Of a stretch of DNA of 64,000 nt, positions 26,103 to 35,503 are shown one piece after another; the stretch's first letter is position 1; each line of letters begins with the position of its first letter. The DNA comes from Paenibacillus xylanilyticus (GTDB lineage Bacteria; Bacillota; Bacilli; Paenibacillales; Paenibacillaceae): NCBI RefSeq assembly GCF_013359935.1, contig NZ_JABMCB010000177.1, forward strand, positions 186,001 to 250,000. The letters are read 5' to 3'. Made by a program: the position numbers and the translations under genes. Below the pieces are notes generated by a model. The model did not search any database and was not told the DNA's origin. It saw nothing but the letters and a program-made list of their open reading frames with translations.

Positions 26103-27392
26103 ATGAAACAACAAACGGCCCAAACGAAAACGAAGAGAGGCACGCCGGATTTTCAACTGCTAATCCTCACTTTATTGTTGGTGGGCTTTGGACTGGTGAT
26201 GGTGTTTAGCTCCAGTTCCAGCATTGCAATTGCAAGCAAAAGTTTTAACAATGATGCCCTATACTTCACGAAAAAACAACTGATGTGGGCGGTTATCGGT
26301 TTAGTTGGTATGTTTTTTGCCATGAACATTCGTTTTAACAAATACAAGAAGCTTTATGCACCCTTTTTCCTGTTCACTACCGTAATGCTCCTGCTTGTTT
26401 TGGTTACAGGCAAGGTGTTAAATGGTGCACGAAGCTGGATTCACATCTTTGGCTTCAGTGTTCAGCCTGCGGAGTTTGCCAAAATTGCCATTATTCTGTA
26501 TCTCTCTGCACTGATCACCAAAAAAGGGGAACGATTCAGGGATCTCAAGACAGGTTATATTCCGGTCCTCGTGATCGTCGGTGTCATTGCAGGACTAATC
26601 ATGCTGCAGCCCGACTTCGGTACCTGCTTCATTCTGGTTTCCACCTGTGGTCTCGTCATCTATGCAGGCGGGGCCAGCATGAAGCATATTATGGGTTCGA
26701 TCATGCTTGTCGTGTTAGGAGGGGCGCTTGCACTTGGGGCGAATGCCCTTTTCTCCTCTGTGTCTCCTTCAGACAGTGTTACCGATACGACAACAGCCAG
26801 TGCTGAGCAGAACTACAAGATTGGACGGATCCAGGCATTCCTCAATCCGTTATCGGACCCTAGCGGAGGAAGTCTTAACCTTTTCCGCTCTCTTGTGGCC
26901 ATCGGTGATGGCGGCATGACCGGTTCCGGGATTGGACAAGGTACGATGAAGCTTCATTATCTGCCGAATGCATATAATGACTTTATTTTCTCCGTGATTG
27001 GGGAAGAGCTCGGATTCCTTGGAAGTACATTGTTCCTTTTGGTTTACTTGTACTTTATCTGGCGGGGCATTATCGTCTCCCTGCGCTGTCCTGATCCGTT
27101 CGGAACGCTGGTCGGTATCGGAATTATGGGCCTGATCGCCATTCAGGCGTTCATTAACATCGGAGGTGTGACCCAGACGATTCCGGTAACGGGGGTCACC
27201 CTTCCGTTTATCAGTTATGGAGGAACCTCACTCTTTGTGATGATGGTCGCCATGGGCATTCTGCTCAGTATCTCGCGTACCAACAATCAGGATGTCATCA
27301 AGGAAGAGCGAACGAAATCCGTAACGGTACAAACGCAAACACGCACATCTCCGGCTGTACGTTCACGGGAATCCATTCGCCGCATTCGTTAA
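26103..27392 (+). CDS. ftsW: FtsW/SEDS peptidoglycan glycosyltransferase
   Basis: SEDS-family lipid II polymerase of 429 residues, working with a class B PBP in septal (FtsW) or sporulation (SpoVE) wall synthesis. About ten membrane helices are seen. The signature WIHIFGFSVQPAEFAKI, the large outer loop with RIQAFLNP, HYLPNAYNDFIFSVIGEELG (holding the proposed catalytic Asp) and PFISYGGTSL are all present. The C-terminus is a basic cytoplasmic tail (RSRESIRRIR). It follows yugN by 13 bases; the ribosome site is weak, so coupling to yugN is likely. FtsW is the preferred name, but SpoVE cannot be excluded. Confidence 0.88.
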   Translation: MKQQTAQTKTKRGTPDFQLLILTLLLVGFGLVMVFSSSSSIAIASKSFNNDALYFTKKQLMWAVIGLVGMFFAMNIRFNKYKKLYAPFFLFTTVMLLLVLVTGKVLNGARSWIHIFGFSVQPAEFAKIAIILYLSALITKKGERFRDLKTGYIPVLVIVGVIAGLIMLQPDFGTCFILVSTCGLVIYAGGASMKHIMGSIMLVVLGGALALGANALFSSVSPSDSVTDTTTASAEQNYKIGRIQAFLNPLSDPSGGSLNLFRSLVAIGDGGMTGSGIGQGTMKLHYLPNAYNDFIFSVIGEELGFLGSTLFLLVYLYFIWRGIIVSLRCPDPFGTLVGIGIMGLIAIQAFINIGGVTQTIPVTGVTLPFISYGGTSLFVMMVAMGILLSISRTNNQDVIKEERTKSVTVQTQTRTSPAVRSRESIRRIR

Positions 27393-27410
27393 CATTTATT
27401 TCGAGAATAA

Positions 27411-27454
27411 TAAAAAAAAGACTTCGCATCCCTAGGATGTGAAGTCTTTTTTGG
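27411..27454. terminator. Bidirectional terminator, ftsW / Asp23 gene
   Basis: AAAAAAGACTTCGCATCC pairs with GGATGTGAAGTCTTTTTT around a short loop, giving A- and T-runs on both sides. Confidence 0.9.
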
Positions 27455-27518
27455 TTCACTGGAGTCAGCGACCATTATCTGGTCATCTGGCTCTCCAGTT
27501 CAATTGGAGGTTATAAGC

Positions 27519-27881
27519 CTACAGGTCGTCGCCTTTGAAGGATACGCCTTCTACCTTCACGTTCACTTCGACAACGCGTAATCCGGTCATGGTCTCTACC
27601 GCTTCTCTCACATTCTGTTGAAGCATGCGGGATACTTCATGAATCGGTGTCTCGTACAGGACGATGATGCGCAGATCAATGGCTGCTTCCAGCTGGCCGA
27701 CCTCAACGCCTACGCCTTTCTGTACGTTTTTACCGCTGAGACGTTTGGCCCAGCCCTCTGACAATCCTCCAGACATTGCGGCAATTCCGGGTGTCTCCAT
27801 CGCAGCCATTCCGGCAATTTTCGCCACCACGTCATCGGCAATCCGGATGTTCCCGCCTTCTAGTTGAAGTTGTTCTGCCAT
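27519..27881 (-). CDS. Asp23/Gls24 family envelope stress protein
   Basis: Small cytoplasmic protein of 120 residues of the Asp23 (DUF322) family, which associates with the membrane and supports envelope homeostasis. Family blocks: GNIRIADDVVAKIAGMAAME, then DLRIIVLYETPIHEVSRMLQ and GLRVVEVNVKVEGVSF. GGAGG precedes the ATG. It is transcribed alone; which paralogue (YloU, YqhY or other) it is cannot be told. Confidence 0.9.
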   Translation of the reverse strand: MAEQLQLEGGNIRIADDVVAKIAGMAAMETPGIAAMSGGLSEGWAKRLSGKNVQKGVGVEVGQLEAAIDLRIIVLYETPIHEVSRMLQQNVREAVETMTGLRVVEVNVKVEGVSFKGDDL

Positions 27882-28064
27882 GCCACATCCTCCTTCACTT
27901 CGTTACTCGTATTTTAAATCCTTTCCACCCCAAAAAGCAAATTAAACTCAAAAACATGCGTTTACAACCTACCACCATTTGGTTATATTGAAATATGAAA
28001 ATAATCTCATAAAGATTTATTATGGTCATCAAAACAAAATAATTATTAAACCGAGGTGTTTGTT

Positions 28065-29135
28065 GTGAGAAACCGGATTTCATCCATTTTGCTGATTGTC
28101 ACCTTTGCTCTCAGCGCCATCGCCCACTATCTGCATTGGAATCCGATCCTGCAGTTTGTGATTTCAGCCATTTCGGTTATTTTCGTGGCCGGTTTTTTAG
28201 GAAAAGCCACCGAAAATGTTGCGCACTATGCCGGACAACGGCTTGGCGGATTTCTGAATGCAACGTTCGGTAACGCAGCTGAACTGATCATTGCCATTTT
28301 CCTCGTAAAAGAAGGATTGTTCGACATGGTGAAAGCCAGCTTGACTGGCTCCATTATCGGGAACCTGCTGCTGGTGCTCGGACTGAGCATCTTTGCCGGA
28401 GGTCTCAAGTTCAAAATTCAAAATTACAACGTATCGCTTGCAGGTTTAAACGGCTCTCTGATGATTGTGGCGATTATTGCCCTGTTTATCCCGGCTGTCT
28501 TTCTCAATACCCATTCCATTACACAAAAGGATACCGACACGCTTAGCCTGATTGTCGCAGGCTTGCTGATCCTTGCCTACATCGCTTGGCTGCTGTTCTC
28601 CATGGTCACCCATAAGAATTATCTCGCAGATGTCACTGTGGATGAAGATGAAGAGCTGCCGCACGAACATGCACCGGCATGGTCCAAGAAAAAATCGATT
28701 CTATATCTGGTCGTGGCAACGGTCATGGTGGCCTTTGTCAGTGAATGGCTCGTGGGTACGCTTGAGGTGTTTACCGAAGAGTTTGGTCTGAGCGAACTGT
28801 TCGTCGGTGCATTTTTGGTTGCCATCATCGGTAATGCCGCTGAACACAGTGCAGCCATCATGCTTGCGATGAAAAACAAAATCGGCGCTGCGGTGGAGAT
28901 TGCAGTCGGCAGCAGCTTGCAAATCGCACTCTTTGTTGCACCCGTGCTGATTTTTGTAAGTTATTTTACAGGCAGAACCATGGATATCGTCTTTACAACC
29001 ATTGAGCTGGTCGCCATTGGGGTATCCGTGTTTATCGCCAAATCGATTACCCAGGATGGTTCAACGAACTGGTATGAGGGATTGCTCCTGCTGGTGGTGT
29101 ACATTATTTTGGGGGTTTCCTTCTTCTTGGTGTAA
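28065..29135 (+). CDS. Calcium/proton antiporter (CaCA, Cax/ChaA family)
   Basis: Membrane antiporter of 356 residues exporting Ca2+ in exchange for protons. It has about eleven helices and the two inverted ion-binding repeats, FGNAAELI and IGNAAEHSAAI, whose glutamates bind the cation. Between them lies an acidic cytoplasmic loop (DVTVDEDEELPHEHAP) typical of the family. I chose GTG 28065, six bases after GAGGTG; the GTG at 28056 is part of that ribosome site. Confidence 0.9.
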   Translation: MRNRISSILLIVTFALSAIAHYLHWNPILQFVISAISVIFVAGFLGKATENVAHYAGQRLGGFLNATFGNAAELIIAIFLVKEGLFDMVKASLTGSIIGNLLLVLGLSIFAGGLKFKIQNYNVSLAGLNGSLMIVAIIALFIPAVFLNTHSITQKDTDTLSLIVAGLLILAYIAWLLFSMVTHKNYLADVTVDEDEELPHEHAPAWSKKKSILYLVVATVMVAFVSEWLVGTLEVFTEEFGLSELFVGAFLVAIIGNAAEHSAAIMLAMKNKIGAAVEIAVGSSLQIALFVAPVLIFVSYFTGRTMDIVFTTIELVAIGVSVFIAKSITQDGSTNWYEGLLLLVVYIILGVSFFLV

Positions 29136-29177
29136 CGCTGGAACCTTGCAGAACCAAACAAAAAATTCATCAACCAA

Positions 29178-29213
29178 AAGCAGCCCGGAATTTCATTCCG
29201 GACTGTTTTTTTC
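29178..29213 (+). terminator. Terminator of the antiporter gene
   Basis: CAGCCCGGAAT and ATTCCGGACTG pair around a short loop and are followed by seven T. Confidence 0.85.
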
Positions 29214-29254
29214 ATCTTAAACTTTAAGGCTCAATCCCTTCCCGCGTTCAAACA

Positions 29255-29289
29255 CACAAAAAAAGCATGCAAAACTCCTGCATGCCTTC
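29255..29289 (-). terminator. Terminator of ylaN
   Basis: On the minus strand GGCATGCA and TGCATGC pair and are followed by seven T, just downstream of the ylaN stop. Confidence 0.8.
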
Positions 29290-29313
29290 TATTCTGACCC
29301 GCGCTATAGCAGG

Positions 29314-29607
29314 CTATTGCTCATTCTTTTTGTTCAAAGCTTCATATAGAATTGCCAGATTCCGCTCAAGCGCACTTACCAGCTGCTTACCTGCACCTTC
29401 CGGAAGAAGCCCTGCACGAACAGCAAAATCGACTTCCTTGGAGAACCCATACATCTGTGTATCCAATACTTCCTCATAGAGAGGGCAGTAGCGGGTAGCC
29501 AGATTCTCCATCTGTACTTCAATAAGCTTCTGTATTTTATCTGCATCTTCTTGAAGAAGACTGATCGCTTTCATGTTCAGCTGGTCCTGCAGATCAGATG
29601 AAGTCAT
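29314..29607 (-). CDS. ylaN: YlaN family protein (DUF1507)
   Basis: A 97-residue helical protein of the YlaN family. Family blocks are KAISLLQEDADKIQKLIEVQ, RYCPLYEEVLDTQMYGFSKE and DFAVRAGLLPEGAGKQL. In B. subtilis and S. aureus YlaN is linked to iron limitation and to relief of Fur repression. ATG 29607 is 8 bases after GGGGGG, which overlaps the longer alternative start at 29631 only as coding, so the shorter form is preferred. Confidence 0.92.
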   Translation of the reverse strand: MTSSDLQDQLNMKAISLLQEDADKIQKLIEVQMENLATRYCPLYEEVLDTQMYGFSKEVDFAVRAGLLPEGAGKQLVSALERNLAILYEALNKKNEQ

Positions 29608-29782
29608 GCATTTTTCCCCCCTATGTCCCAAAAATCGCGTAAAGACGTTCTACCTCTAATATTAGACGAAATCAGGAGCTAATACAAGAACCTGACCAAA
29701 ATAACCACGCAAAGTGGAGGCTCTGTCAGTGTGTATTTCAAGTCCTTTGCAAGGGCTAACAGAACCTGTACATCTTCATACG

Positions 29783-29820
29783 CAAAAAAGCACCCCCGCC
29801 AAGACAGGCGGAGATGCTCC
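29783..29820 (-). terminator. Terminator of the HPr-like gene
   Basis: On the minus strand GCATCTCCGCC and GGCGGGGGTGC pair around TGTCTT and are followed by six T. Confidence 0.88.
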
Positions 29821-29829
29821 CTGAAACGA

Positions 29830-30075
29830 TTACTCGGACGCGATGCTCACGTTCAGTCCGTGTTTGGCAAATACTTCGGACATGGCTGTTTTGGCTTCGT
29901 CAGCATCTGGTCCATGAACGTGCAGTTCATAGCTGTGTGTGCTGATCAGCGTGGTAAACAACCCGAGAATACTTTTGACGTCAATATACTTGTTCTCCGA
30001 ATGAAGCACGATTGAAGAAGTAAACTTGCCTGCTGTTTGAGCAATTTCCACTACAGCCGCGTTATTACTCGACAT
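29830..30075 (-). CDS. HPr-like protein lacking the phosphorylatable histidine
   Basis: An 81-residue protein related to HPr/Crh of the PTS. Residues 8-40 align with the HPr helix-1 to Ser46 region: KFTSSIVL then DVKSILGLF, so Ser35 stands at the HPr kinase site Ser46. The N-terminal strand and active-site loop are missing: the gene starts about 11 residues late, and Asn4 falls at the His15 position with no GxHARPA motif. The start is secure (GGAGGG, 6 bases before ATG). It cannot carry phosphate from Enzyme I by the normal route. It may act like Crh as a CcpA co-effector or have another binding role; this is inference. Confidence 0.8.
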   Translation of the reverse strand: MSSNNAAVVEIAQTAGKFTSSIVLHSENKYIDVKSILGLFTTLISTHSYELHVHGPDADEAKTAMSEVFAKHGLNVSIASE

Positions 30076-30171
30076 AGGAATCCCTCCGTCTTTTCACATT
30101 TGGTATCATCTATTAATTACCACTACATGATACCGTGAATCCGCTTTCCTAGCAACAGCAAAATCCCGCTA

Positions 30172-31287
30172 TTACTTCAATTGGTCCGGATTGAGGCATT
30201 CCAGTTCCGGAATCACAAAGATGCCGTCTTTGCGAATCAGCACATCGTCGAAATAAATCTCGCCACCGCCGTAGTCCGGGCGCTGAATCAGCACGAGATC
30301 CCAGTGAATGGACGAGCGATTTCCATTATCCGTTTCTTCATATGCTTGCCCTGGAGTAAAGTGCAGACTGCCTGCAATTTTCTCATCAAACAGGATATCT
30401 TTCATCGGATGAAGAATATGCGGATTGAACCCAATCGCAAATTCACCAATATGACGTGCACCGTCATCGGAATTCAGAATTTCGTTCAAGCGCTCCGTAT
30501 CGTTGCTTGTCGCTTCAACAATTTTGCCATCCTTGAAGGTGAATTTGATATTTTCAAACGTAACCCCGTTATAAAGGGTAGCTGCATTATAACTGATTGT
30601 TCCGTTTACTGAGTCACGCACAGGTGCACTGTAAACCTCACCATCAGGGATATTTTTTTGACCAGAACACTTCACTGCACCGATATCTTTAATGGAGAAA
30701 CTCAAATCCGTGCCTGGTCCTGTAATACGAACTTTGTCCGTACGGTTCATCAGGGCTGCCAGGGAATCCTGTGCTTTGTCCATTTTGGCATAATCCAGGT
30801 TGCACACATCGAAATAGAAATCTTCGAATGCTTCCGTACTGGTATTCGCCAGCTGCGCCATACTGGCATTCGGGTAACGAAGTACAACCCATTTCGTATG
30901 TTTAACCCGCTGCTCGCTATGTACCGGATGGGAATACAGTGAATTGTACATTTTCATTTTTTCTTCCGGCACGTCGGACAGGTCGTTTACATTCTCGCCT
31001 GCACGAATACCAATGTAACAATCCATTTGTTTCATTCGGTTCAGGTCAATCTCTGCCCAGGTTTTCATCATCTCTTCTGTAGCATTTTTCAGCATCACAC
31101 GCTGTACCGTCTTATCCGTCAGCTGTACAAAGACATTGCCGCCTTTTTTTCCTACTTCTTCAATAATGGCATTGATCAGATCACGCTCCGATCCAATCAT
31201 CTCAACCAGCACGTTCTCGCCAGGCTGTACATCTACAGAGTAGCCAACCAGATTGGCTGCAAGCTTCTGAATTCGTGGGTCCTTCAT
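30172..31287 (-). CDS. M29-family metalloaminopeptidase (AmpS type)
   Basis: Cytoplasmic aminopeptidase of 371 residues. The M29 metal ligands are visible in order: Glu in DGEVYSAPV, Glu in GEFAIGFNP, His and Tyr in LHFTPGQAY, and His and Asp in IHWDLVL, with EIYFDDVLI close to the end. ATG 31287 follows AGGAGG by 9 bases; the longer frame to 31329 has no ribosome site. It is transcribed alone. Confidence 0.92.
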   Translation of the reverse strand: MKDPRIQKLAANLVGYSVDVQPGENVLVEMIGSERDLINAIIEEVGKKGGNVFVQLTDKTVQRVMLKNATEEMMKTWAEIDLNRMKQMDCYIGIRAGENVNDLSDVPEEKMKMYNSLYSHPVHSEQRVKHTKWVVLRYPNASMAQLANTSTEAFEDFYFDVCNLDYAKMDKAQDSLAALMNRTDKVRITGPGTDLSFSIKDIGAVKCSGQKNIPDGEVYSAPVRDSVNGTISYNAATLYNGVTFENIKFTFKDGKIVEATSNDTERLNEILNSDDGARHIGEFAIGFNPHILHPMKDILFDEKIAGSLHFTPGQAYEETDNGNRSSIHWDLVLIQRPDYGGGEIYFDDVLIRKDGIFVIPELECLNPDQLK

Positions 31288-31393
31288 CTCGTAAATCCTC
31301 CTGTCATCTGTCATTCTATAATTGAACAACGGTAAATTACGATACTATTGTAGCACGCCACAGCAATCCCGTCAGCAGGCAGACCCCAACCTC

Positions 31394-32263
31394 TTAATCA
31401 TATGTTTTAAAATTAACATCCATCACCAGAGCTTCCTTATTGCTTTTGTTGCTTGAATCCCTATAGGTCACCTGACTTTCCGAGGAGAGCCGCAGTGGCA
31501 AACTGGTTTTGCGATCCACGGTAAGATGATACACGGTTTGCACCTTCGCCTGTTTCATCATTTGTTCCATGCTGGTTTCACCTTGCTGCCATACTTTGCT
31601 CAAATCCTTCTCAAGCTTTGCCTGACTTGTTCCTTTAAATGTACTAGCCTTGTGCATATATTCTGCCTTAATTGAGTTCATCTCGTCTTTTAATTGGGTT
31701 GTTGCCCAGGCCTTTGCATCATCAGGAGCAAGCTCAATCCGAAGAATCCGTGTTCTTCGACCGGAACCGTATTCGGATTTTATCGTTTTGTTCATCCGGT
31801 CGATATTTTCCAGTTGTGCAATCGGATTATAGCGGGACAGGGATCCCCGGAGAGGTTCATGTTCTGCAGTCAATGCCATCCATTGTCCATGTTTTCGTTG
31901 AAAAGAAGCGCTGAACCCGCTTGGTCGTCCATTAAGGTTTGCTGAAGCAGCACTCATGCCACCTGCTGAACCTGTGCCCGCTGTGGTCACCGCTCCTGGA
32001 AGTCTTGTCTGTAAAGTCAGCTGGTCATGGTTTTCCAGCTTCCCTTCGAATTTGAACTGATTCTCAAATAGGCCGCTGCTCTCACGTCTCAAACCGGCTT
32101 CCCCTACAAAGTCCAGCTTTTCTTTGCCAGCAATCCCCGATAAGGCCATTGAGAATACTTCTTCAGCACTTCGCTCACGCTGTATTAGCCCGCAGCCTGG
32201 TGCGGAAATGATAACCACACCTAGAAGCAACAATAATGTGCGCATACCCTGCCGTGTAATCAT
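31394..32263 (-). CDS. Putative lipoprotein, unknown function
   Basis: A 289-residue secreted protein with a lipoprotein signal peptide (LLLLLGVVIISAPGCG; lipobox Cys near 24). The mature part is mixed alpha/beta: KLDFVGEAGLRRE and QFKFEGKLENHDQLTLQTRL resemble the curved sheet of LolA/LppX-like lipoproteins, and the tail VYHLTVDRKTSLPLRLSSESQV supports this. That fold call is my inference. ATG 32263 follows GGAAGGAAGG; the longer frame upstream lacks a site. Confidence 0.72.
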   Translation of the reverse strand: MITRQGMRTLLLLLGVVIISAPGCGLIQRERSAEEVFSMALSGIAGKEKLDFVGEAGLRRESSGLFENQFKFEGKLENHDQLTLQTRLPGAVTTAGTGSAGGMSAASANLNGRPSGFSASFQRKHGQWMALTAEHEPLRGSLSRYNPIAQLENIDRMNKTIKSEYGSGRRTRILRIELAPDDAKAWATTQLKDEMNSIKAEYMHKASTFKGTSQAKLEKDLSKVWQQGETSMEQMMKQAKVQTVYHLTVDRKTSLPLRLSSESQVTYRDSSNKSNKEALVMDVNFKTYD

Positions 32264-32346
32264 GTGCAATACCTTCCTTCCGTCCAACGTTCTCCATAGC
32301 CTGCCCCTCCTGTATGCCCTTATACTTCCCTGGAACCAAACTTTGC

Positions 32347-32394
32347 TGCAAAAAAAAGAGAGAACGACTCCAATATGGAATAGTTCTCTCTTAG
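32347..32394 (-). terminator. Terminator of the diguanylate cyclase gene
   Basis: On the minus strand AAGAGAGAAC and GTTCTCTCTT pair and are followed by T-run. The left arm overlaps the stop codon of the cyclase gene. Confidence 0.85.
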
Positions 32395-34370
32395 CGTGTA
32401 ACTTCCTGTTCTTCCAGCACAATTCGGTTGCGTCCACCGTGCTTGGCTTCGTAGAGGGCCATATCTGCCCGGTAAAACAATGACTCTACACTAACCTTGT
32501 CATCCATCCAATTCCACTCGGCAATGCCACTGGAGACGGTCACGGGCGGTCTGGTCTCTTCCGCCACTCGTCTGCGAATAACCTCTGCATATTCCACTGC
32601 CTGGCGGATACCCAGCTGCGGCATGTAAATGGCCAGTTCCTCGCCACCCCACCTGGCACAGACGTCCTCGGAACGAACAGAAGTTGTAACAATATCGCTT
32701 ACCTGCTTCAGCACCTGATCGCCGGTTTGATGACCGAATGTATCGTTCACCTGCTTGAACTGATCGATATCAACTACAATTAATGAACCGCAAAATTCAT
32801 GTGTCTGTCGTTCGTGTATAACACTATCCAGATAATGCCTAACGTAGAGCCCTGTCAACATATCCAAATTGGCCAAGCGTCGAACCTCGGCATGCAGCGT
32901 CGCATTGGAGAGGGCCAACCCTACGTGGATGGAAAGCATCTGCAACAGGCGATAATTATCGTATGAGAAAAAATGTTCTTTGGGGTGCCCAAGCAAAATG
33001 GTACCCTTCATTTGACCATTCACCCGAATTGGCGAGGCCATTAGTGACATGGAGCTCGTAACCTCCATAAATACGGAAGACACTTTCGTACACTGCGCAT
33101 AATTAGAAAGAATGAGAGGTTCTTCAGTCTGATACAGCATGCCAGTGATACCATAGTCCAGTGGAAAAGACTTATGACGCATCTCTCCAACATTTGATGA
33201 CATTACCTCGAAACGATTCGTACTGTCATTCAATTGAAGAATACAACAGGATTCAGCCTGAAATATGTCCTTTAACTCCAACTCGGAGATTTGATAAATC
33301 TCTTTCAGCTGCAGACTTTTATTCAAACGTTGTGTCAGATCATTGATTAGACGAAGTTCCTGAATCAACATGTTCGATTGCTCGTGCAGTTTGGCATTCT
33401 CAAAAGCGGTTCCTGCTGTATCAGCCATCATTGTAATCAGCTGCAAGTCGGGATCTTCCATGAGCTCTTCATTCATCTCAATGTGAAATACACCATAAAT
33501 GCCCTGCTTCCCTTTCAGCGGAAGCCCAACCTCGACAATACGACTCTCTCCCTGATCTGATCGGATTATGATCGTTTGGCCATCTTTAAACGAACGAACA
33601 CAGATATCTTCCCCCTGCTCATGAAACAGCAAAGGTCTGATCCTTGGATTGGAACTGTTCCGATCCTGGGACATGTACAGATTCATACTGGTGGTCGGAT
33701 ACAAATAATCAATGCTGTCGAAAACCTCGTCCAATATGGCATCCACATCCATTTTGTCATGCATCCGCTGGACGATCTGAAACAGAATCGATCTCCGATG
33801 CTCTTCACGCGCCGTTTGCTCATGAGCTTTTAACAGATCCGCCATAAATATGTATTCAAATCTTCGGTAAAAGCAAGTACGATAATGTGCTGCCTCAGAT
33901 CGAACAATCACTTCAGACGTTTCATATCGATTAGGCTCGTAAACTAAAGCTGTAAACACGGCGAACATATCCTTGTTGATTCTGGAAAACAAAGGTTCGG
34001 CCATAAAATGAAACTCGCCATGTTGATCAGAACCTCGCACAGATTGTGCCTTTCCAGTTTCAAGACACGCCATCACCGTTTCCCTTGGTATAGACCCATT
34101 CTCGAACTCATTTGCGAACCCCATACAAATGCCTTCCGTATTCCAAACGCTGTATATTCTAGATGACTTGTCCAAGTCCGAATCATGCTGGGCTTGCCAA
34201 TCAGTGTAGGCTTGCTGCAGCAAGTTTCCCAAATATGAGAAATCAAAAGGTGTAATATCCATTTGTTGCATCCAGAACGCATGCTCTTTGTGCCGAGCTG
34301 CAGAAGATGCGGAATCGCCCGAACTTGGCGAATTCAAGCTAGCCGGTAAACTTCCTAGATGTTCTAACAT
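32391..34370 (-). CDS. GAF-GGDEF diguanylate cyclase
   Basis: Makes cyclic di-GMP from two GTP. The 659-residue protein ends in a GGDEF domain (about 495-655) with an active-site GGEEL and, five residues before it, an RSED product-inhibition site. GAF-like regions occupy the middle (about 200-470), with a less clear sensing segment at the N-terminus. No membrane helices, so cytoplasmic. ATG 34370 follows AAAGGAG by 8 bases; the longer frame to 34427 is less likely. Signal unknown. Confidence 0.88.
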   Translation of the reverse strand: MLEHLGSLPASLNSPSSGDSASSAARHKEHAFWMQQMDITPFDFSYLGNLLQQAYTDWQAQHDSDLDKSSRIYSVWNTEGICMGFANEFENGSIPRETVMACLETGKAQSVRGSDQHGEFHFMAEPLFSRINKDMFAVFTALVYEPNRYETSEVIVRSEAAHYRTCFYRRFEYIFMADLLKAHEQTAREEHRRSILFQIVQRMHDKMDVDAILDEVFDSIDYLYPTTSMNLYMSQDRNSSNPRIRPLLFHEQGEDICVRSFKDGQTIIIRSDQGESRIVEVGLPLKGKQGIYGVFHIEMNEELMEDPDLQLITMMADTAGTAFENAKLHEQSNMLIQELRLINDLTQRLNKSLQLKEIYQISELELKDIFQAESCCILQLNDSTNRFEVMSSNVGEMRHKSFPLDYGITGMLYQTEEPLILSNYAQCTKVSSVFMEVTSSMSLMASPIRVNGQMKGTILLGHPKEHFFSYDNYRLLQMLSIHVGLALSNATLHAEVRRLANLDMLTGLYVRHYLDSVIHERQTHEFCGSLIVVDIDQFKQVNDTFGHQTGDQVLKQVSDIVTTSVRSEDVCARWGGEELAIYMPQLGIRQAVEYAEVIRRRVAEETRPPVTVSSGIAEWNWMDDKVSVESLFYRADMALYEAKHGGRNRIVLEEQEVTR

Positions 34371-34613
34371 GTCAGGCGCTCCTTTGCACCGTTTTTGCAT
34401 CCATTTATGGGATGCATTAATCTGCATACGTTATCGCAAACCTGCAAAAACCTTACGATAACCTTAATGTACATGATCATTTAAAGTTAAGATACATTCT
34501 ATTTTACTCTCTTCAAAGCTTTTTTGCATCCATATTTCAGAAAATCGTCCCATTTTTTTGGGCCTAATGACCTATCGACAAATTTAGACGTTTTTTTTGC
34601 ATTTATCCTACTC

Positions 34614-34642
34614 TTGACTTTGTCTCTCTTAAACTGTAATAT
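34614..34642 (+). promoter_or_regulatory. rpsD sigma-A promoter
   Basis: TTGACT at 34614-34619, 17-base spacer, TAATAT at 34637-34642. Transcription would start near 34649, leaving a leader of about 190 bases before rpsD. Confidence 0.8.
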
Positions 34643-34648
34643 AAATTG

Positions 34649-34837
34649 TTGATGAAGACTACTAATGGGTCTTTAAATTTGGGCATTACCGGTTGTGTCA
34701 CCCTCATTCTTTTTGTTGCTTTCAGGACAGCGGCTGAACTTTCCTGATTGACGTATGCGAGCCCTTGCCCGCATCAACAAATTGGAGCGCAAACAGAGCC
34801 CTATATGAACTTTAACTAAAAAGGAGCTACTTTAAAC
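34649..34837 (+). promoter_or_regulatory. rpsD 5' leader, candidate S4 autoregulatory element
   Basis: Structured non-coding leader of about 190 bases. Visible hairpins include CAGGA/TCCTG arms around 34722-34746 and ATGCG/CGCAT arms in 34750-34776. In Bacillus S4 represses its own synthesis through a structured rpsD leader. Matching length and position suggest the same here; I cannot confirm the pseudoknot. The rest of the gap to 34428 holds only the promoter. Confidence 0.5.
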
Positions 34838-35437
34838 ATGGCACGTTACACTGGTCCTAAATTTAAATTGAGCCGTCGTCTCGGCATTTCCCTGAGCGGT
34901 ACAGGCAAAGAATTGAAACGTCCTTTCCCTCCAGGTCAGCATGGAGCTAACCAACGGAGAAAAATGAGCAACTACGGTATGCAGTTGCAAGAAAAACAAA
35001 AACTTCGCCACATGTACGGTTTGGGCGAAAAACAATTCCGCACTCTGTTTGCTAGAGCGCAAAAAATGCAAGGTATCGCGGGTGAAAACTTCATGTTCTT
35101 GCTTGAGTGCCGCCTTGATAACCTCGTTTACCGTCTTGGTTTTGCTAACTCCCGTGCAGGAGCACGTCAGTTGGTATCCCACGGTCACGTGACTGTAAAC
35201 GGCAAAAAAGTCGACATTGCTTCTTACCAAGTAAGCACTGGCGATGTAATCAGCTTGCGTGAAAGAAGCCGCGGTCTTTCTTCCGTTAAGGAAGCTTTGG
35301 AAAACCGTTCGCATCTTCCAGCATACCTGGAATTCAACGACACTGCTGTAGAAGGTAAATACATCCGTCTGCCTGAGCGTTCGGAGTTGTCCCAAGACAT
35401 CGACGAAAAACAAATCGTCGAGTTCTACAACCGTTAA
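34838..35437 (+). CDS. rpsD: 30S ribosomal protein S4
   Basis: Primary 16S rRNA-binding protein of the small subunit, 199 residues. It starts [19 protein letters not shown], has the S4 RNA-binding domain at about 90-155 ([34 protein letters not shown]) and ends [16 protein letters not shown]. It is monocistronic as in B. subtilis. AAAAGGAG precedes the ATG. This version lacks the N-terminal zinc-binding cysteines found in some bacterial S4 proteins. Confidence 0.98.
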   Translation: MARYTGPKFKLSRRLGISLSGTGKELKRPFPPGQHGANQRRKMSNYGMQLQEKQKLRHMYGLGEKQFRTLFARAQKMQGIAGENFMFLLECRLDNLVYRLGFANSRAGARQLVSHGHVTVNGKKVDIASYQVSTGDVISLRERSRGLSSVKEALENRSHLPAYLEFNDTAVEGKYIRLPERSELSQDIDEKQIVEFYNR

Positions 35438-35464
35438 TCGTTGGAACTTCATTAAAAGCTTCAC

Positions 35465-35503
35465 TCCAAAAAGCTGTCCGAGATCTTCTCGGCAGCTTTT
35501 TTT
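35465..35503 (+). terminator. rpsD terminator
   Basis: AAAAAGCTGTCCGAGA pairs with TCTCGGCAGCTTTTTTT around a three-base loop. Confidence 0.92.

Noticed and set aside
34832-35464. A 210-residue minus-strand frame opposite rpsD
   Set aside because: It is the antisense shadow of the strongly conserved S4 gene and has no ribosome site.
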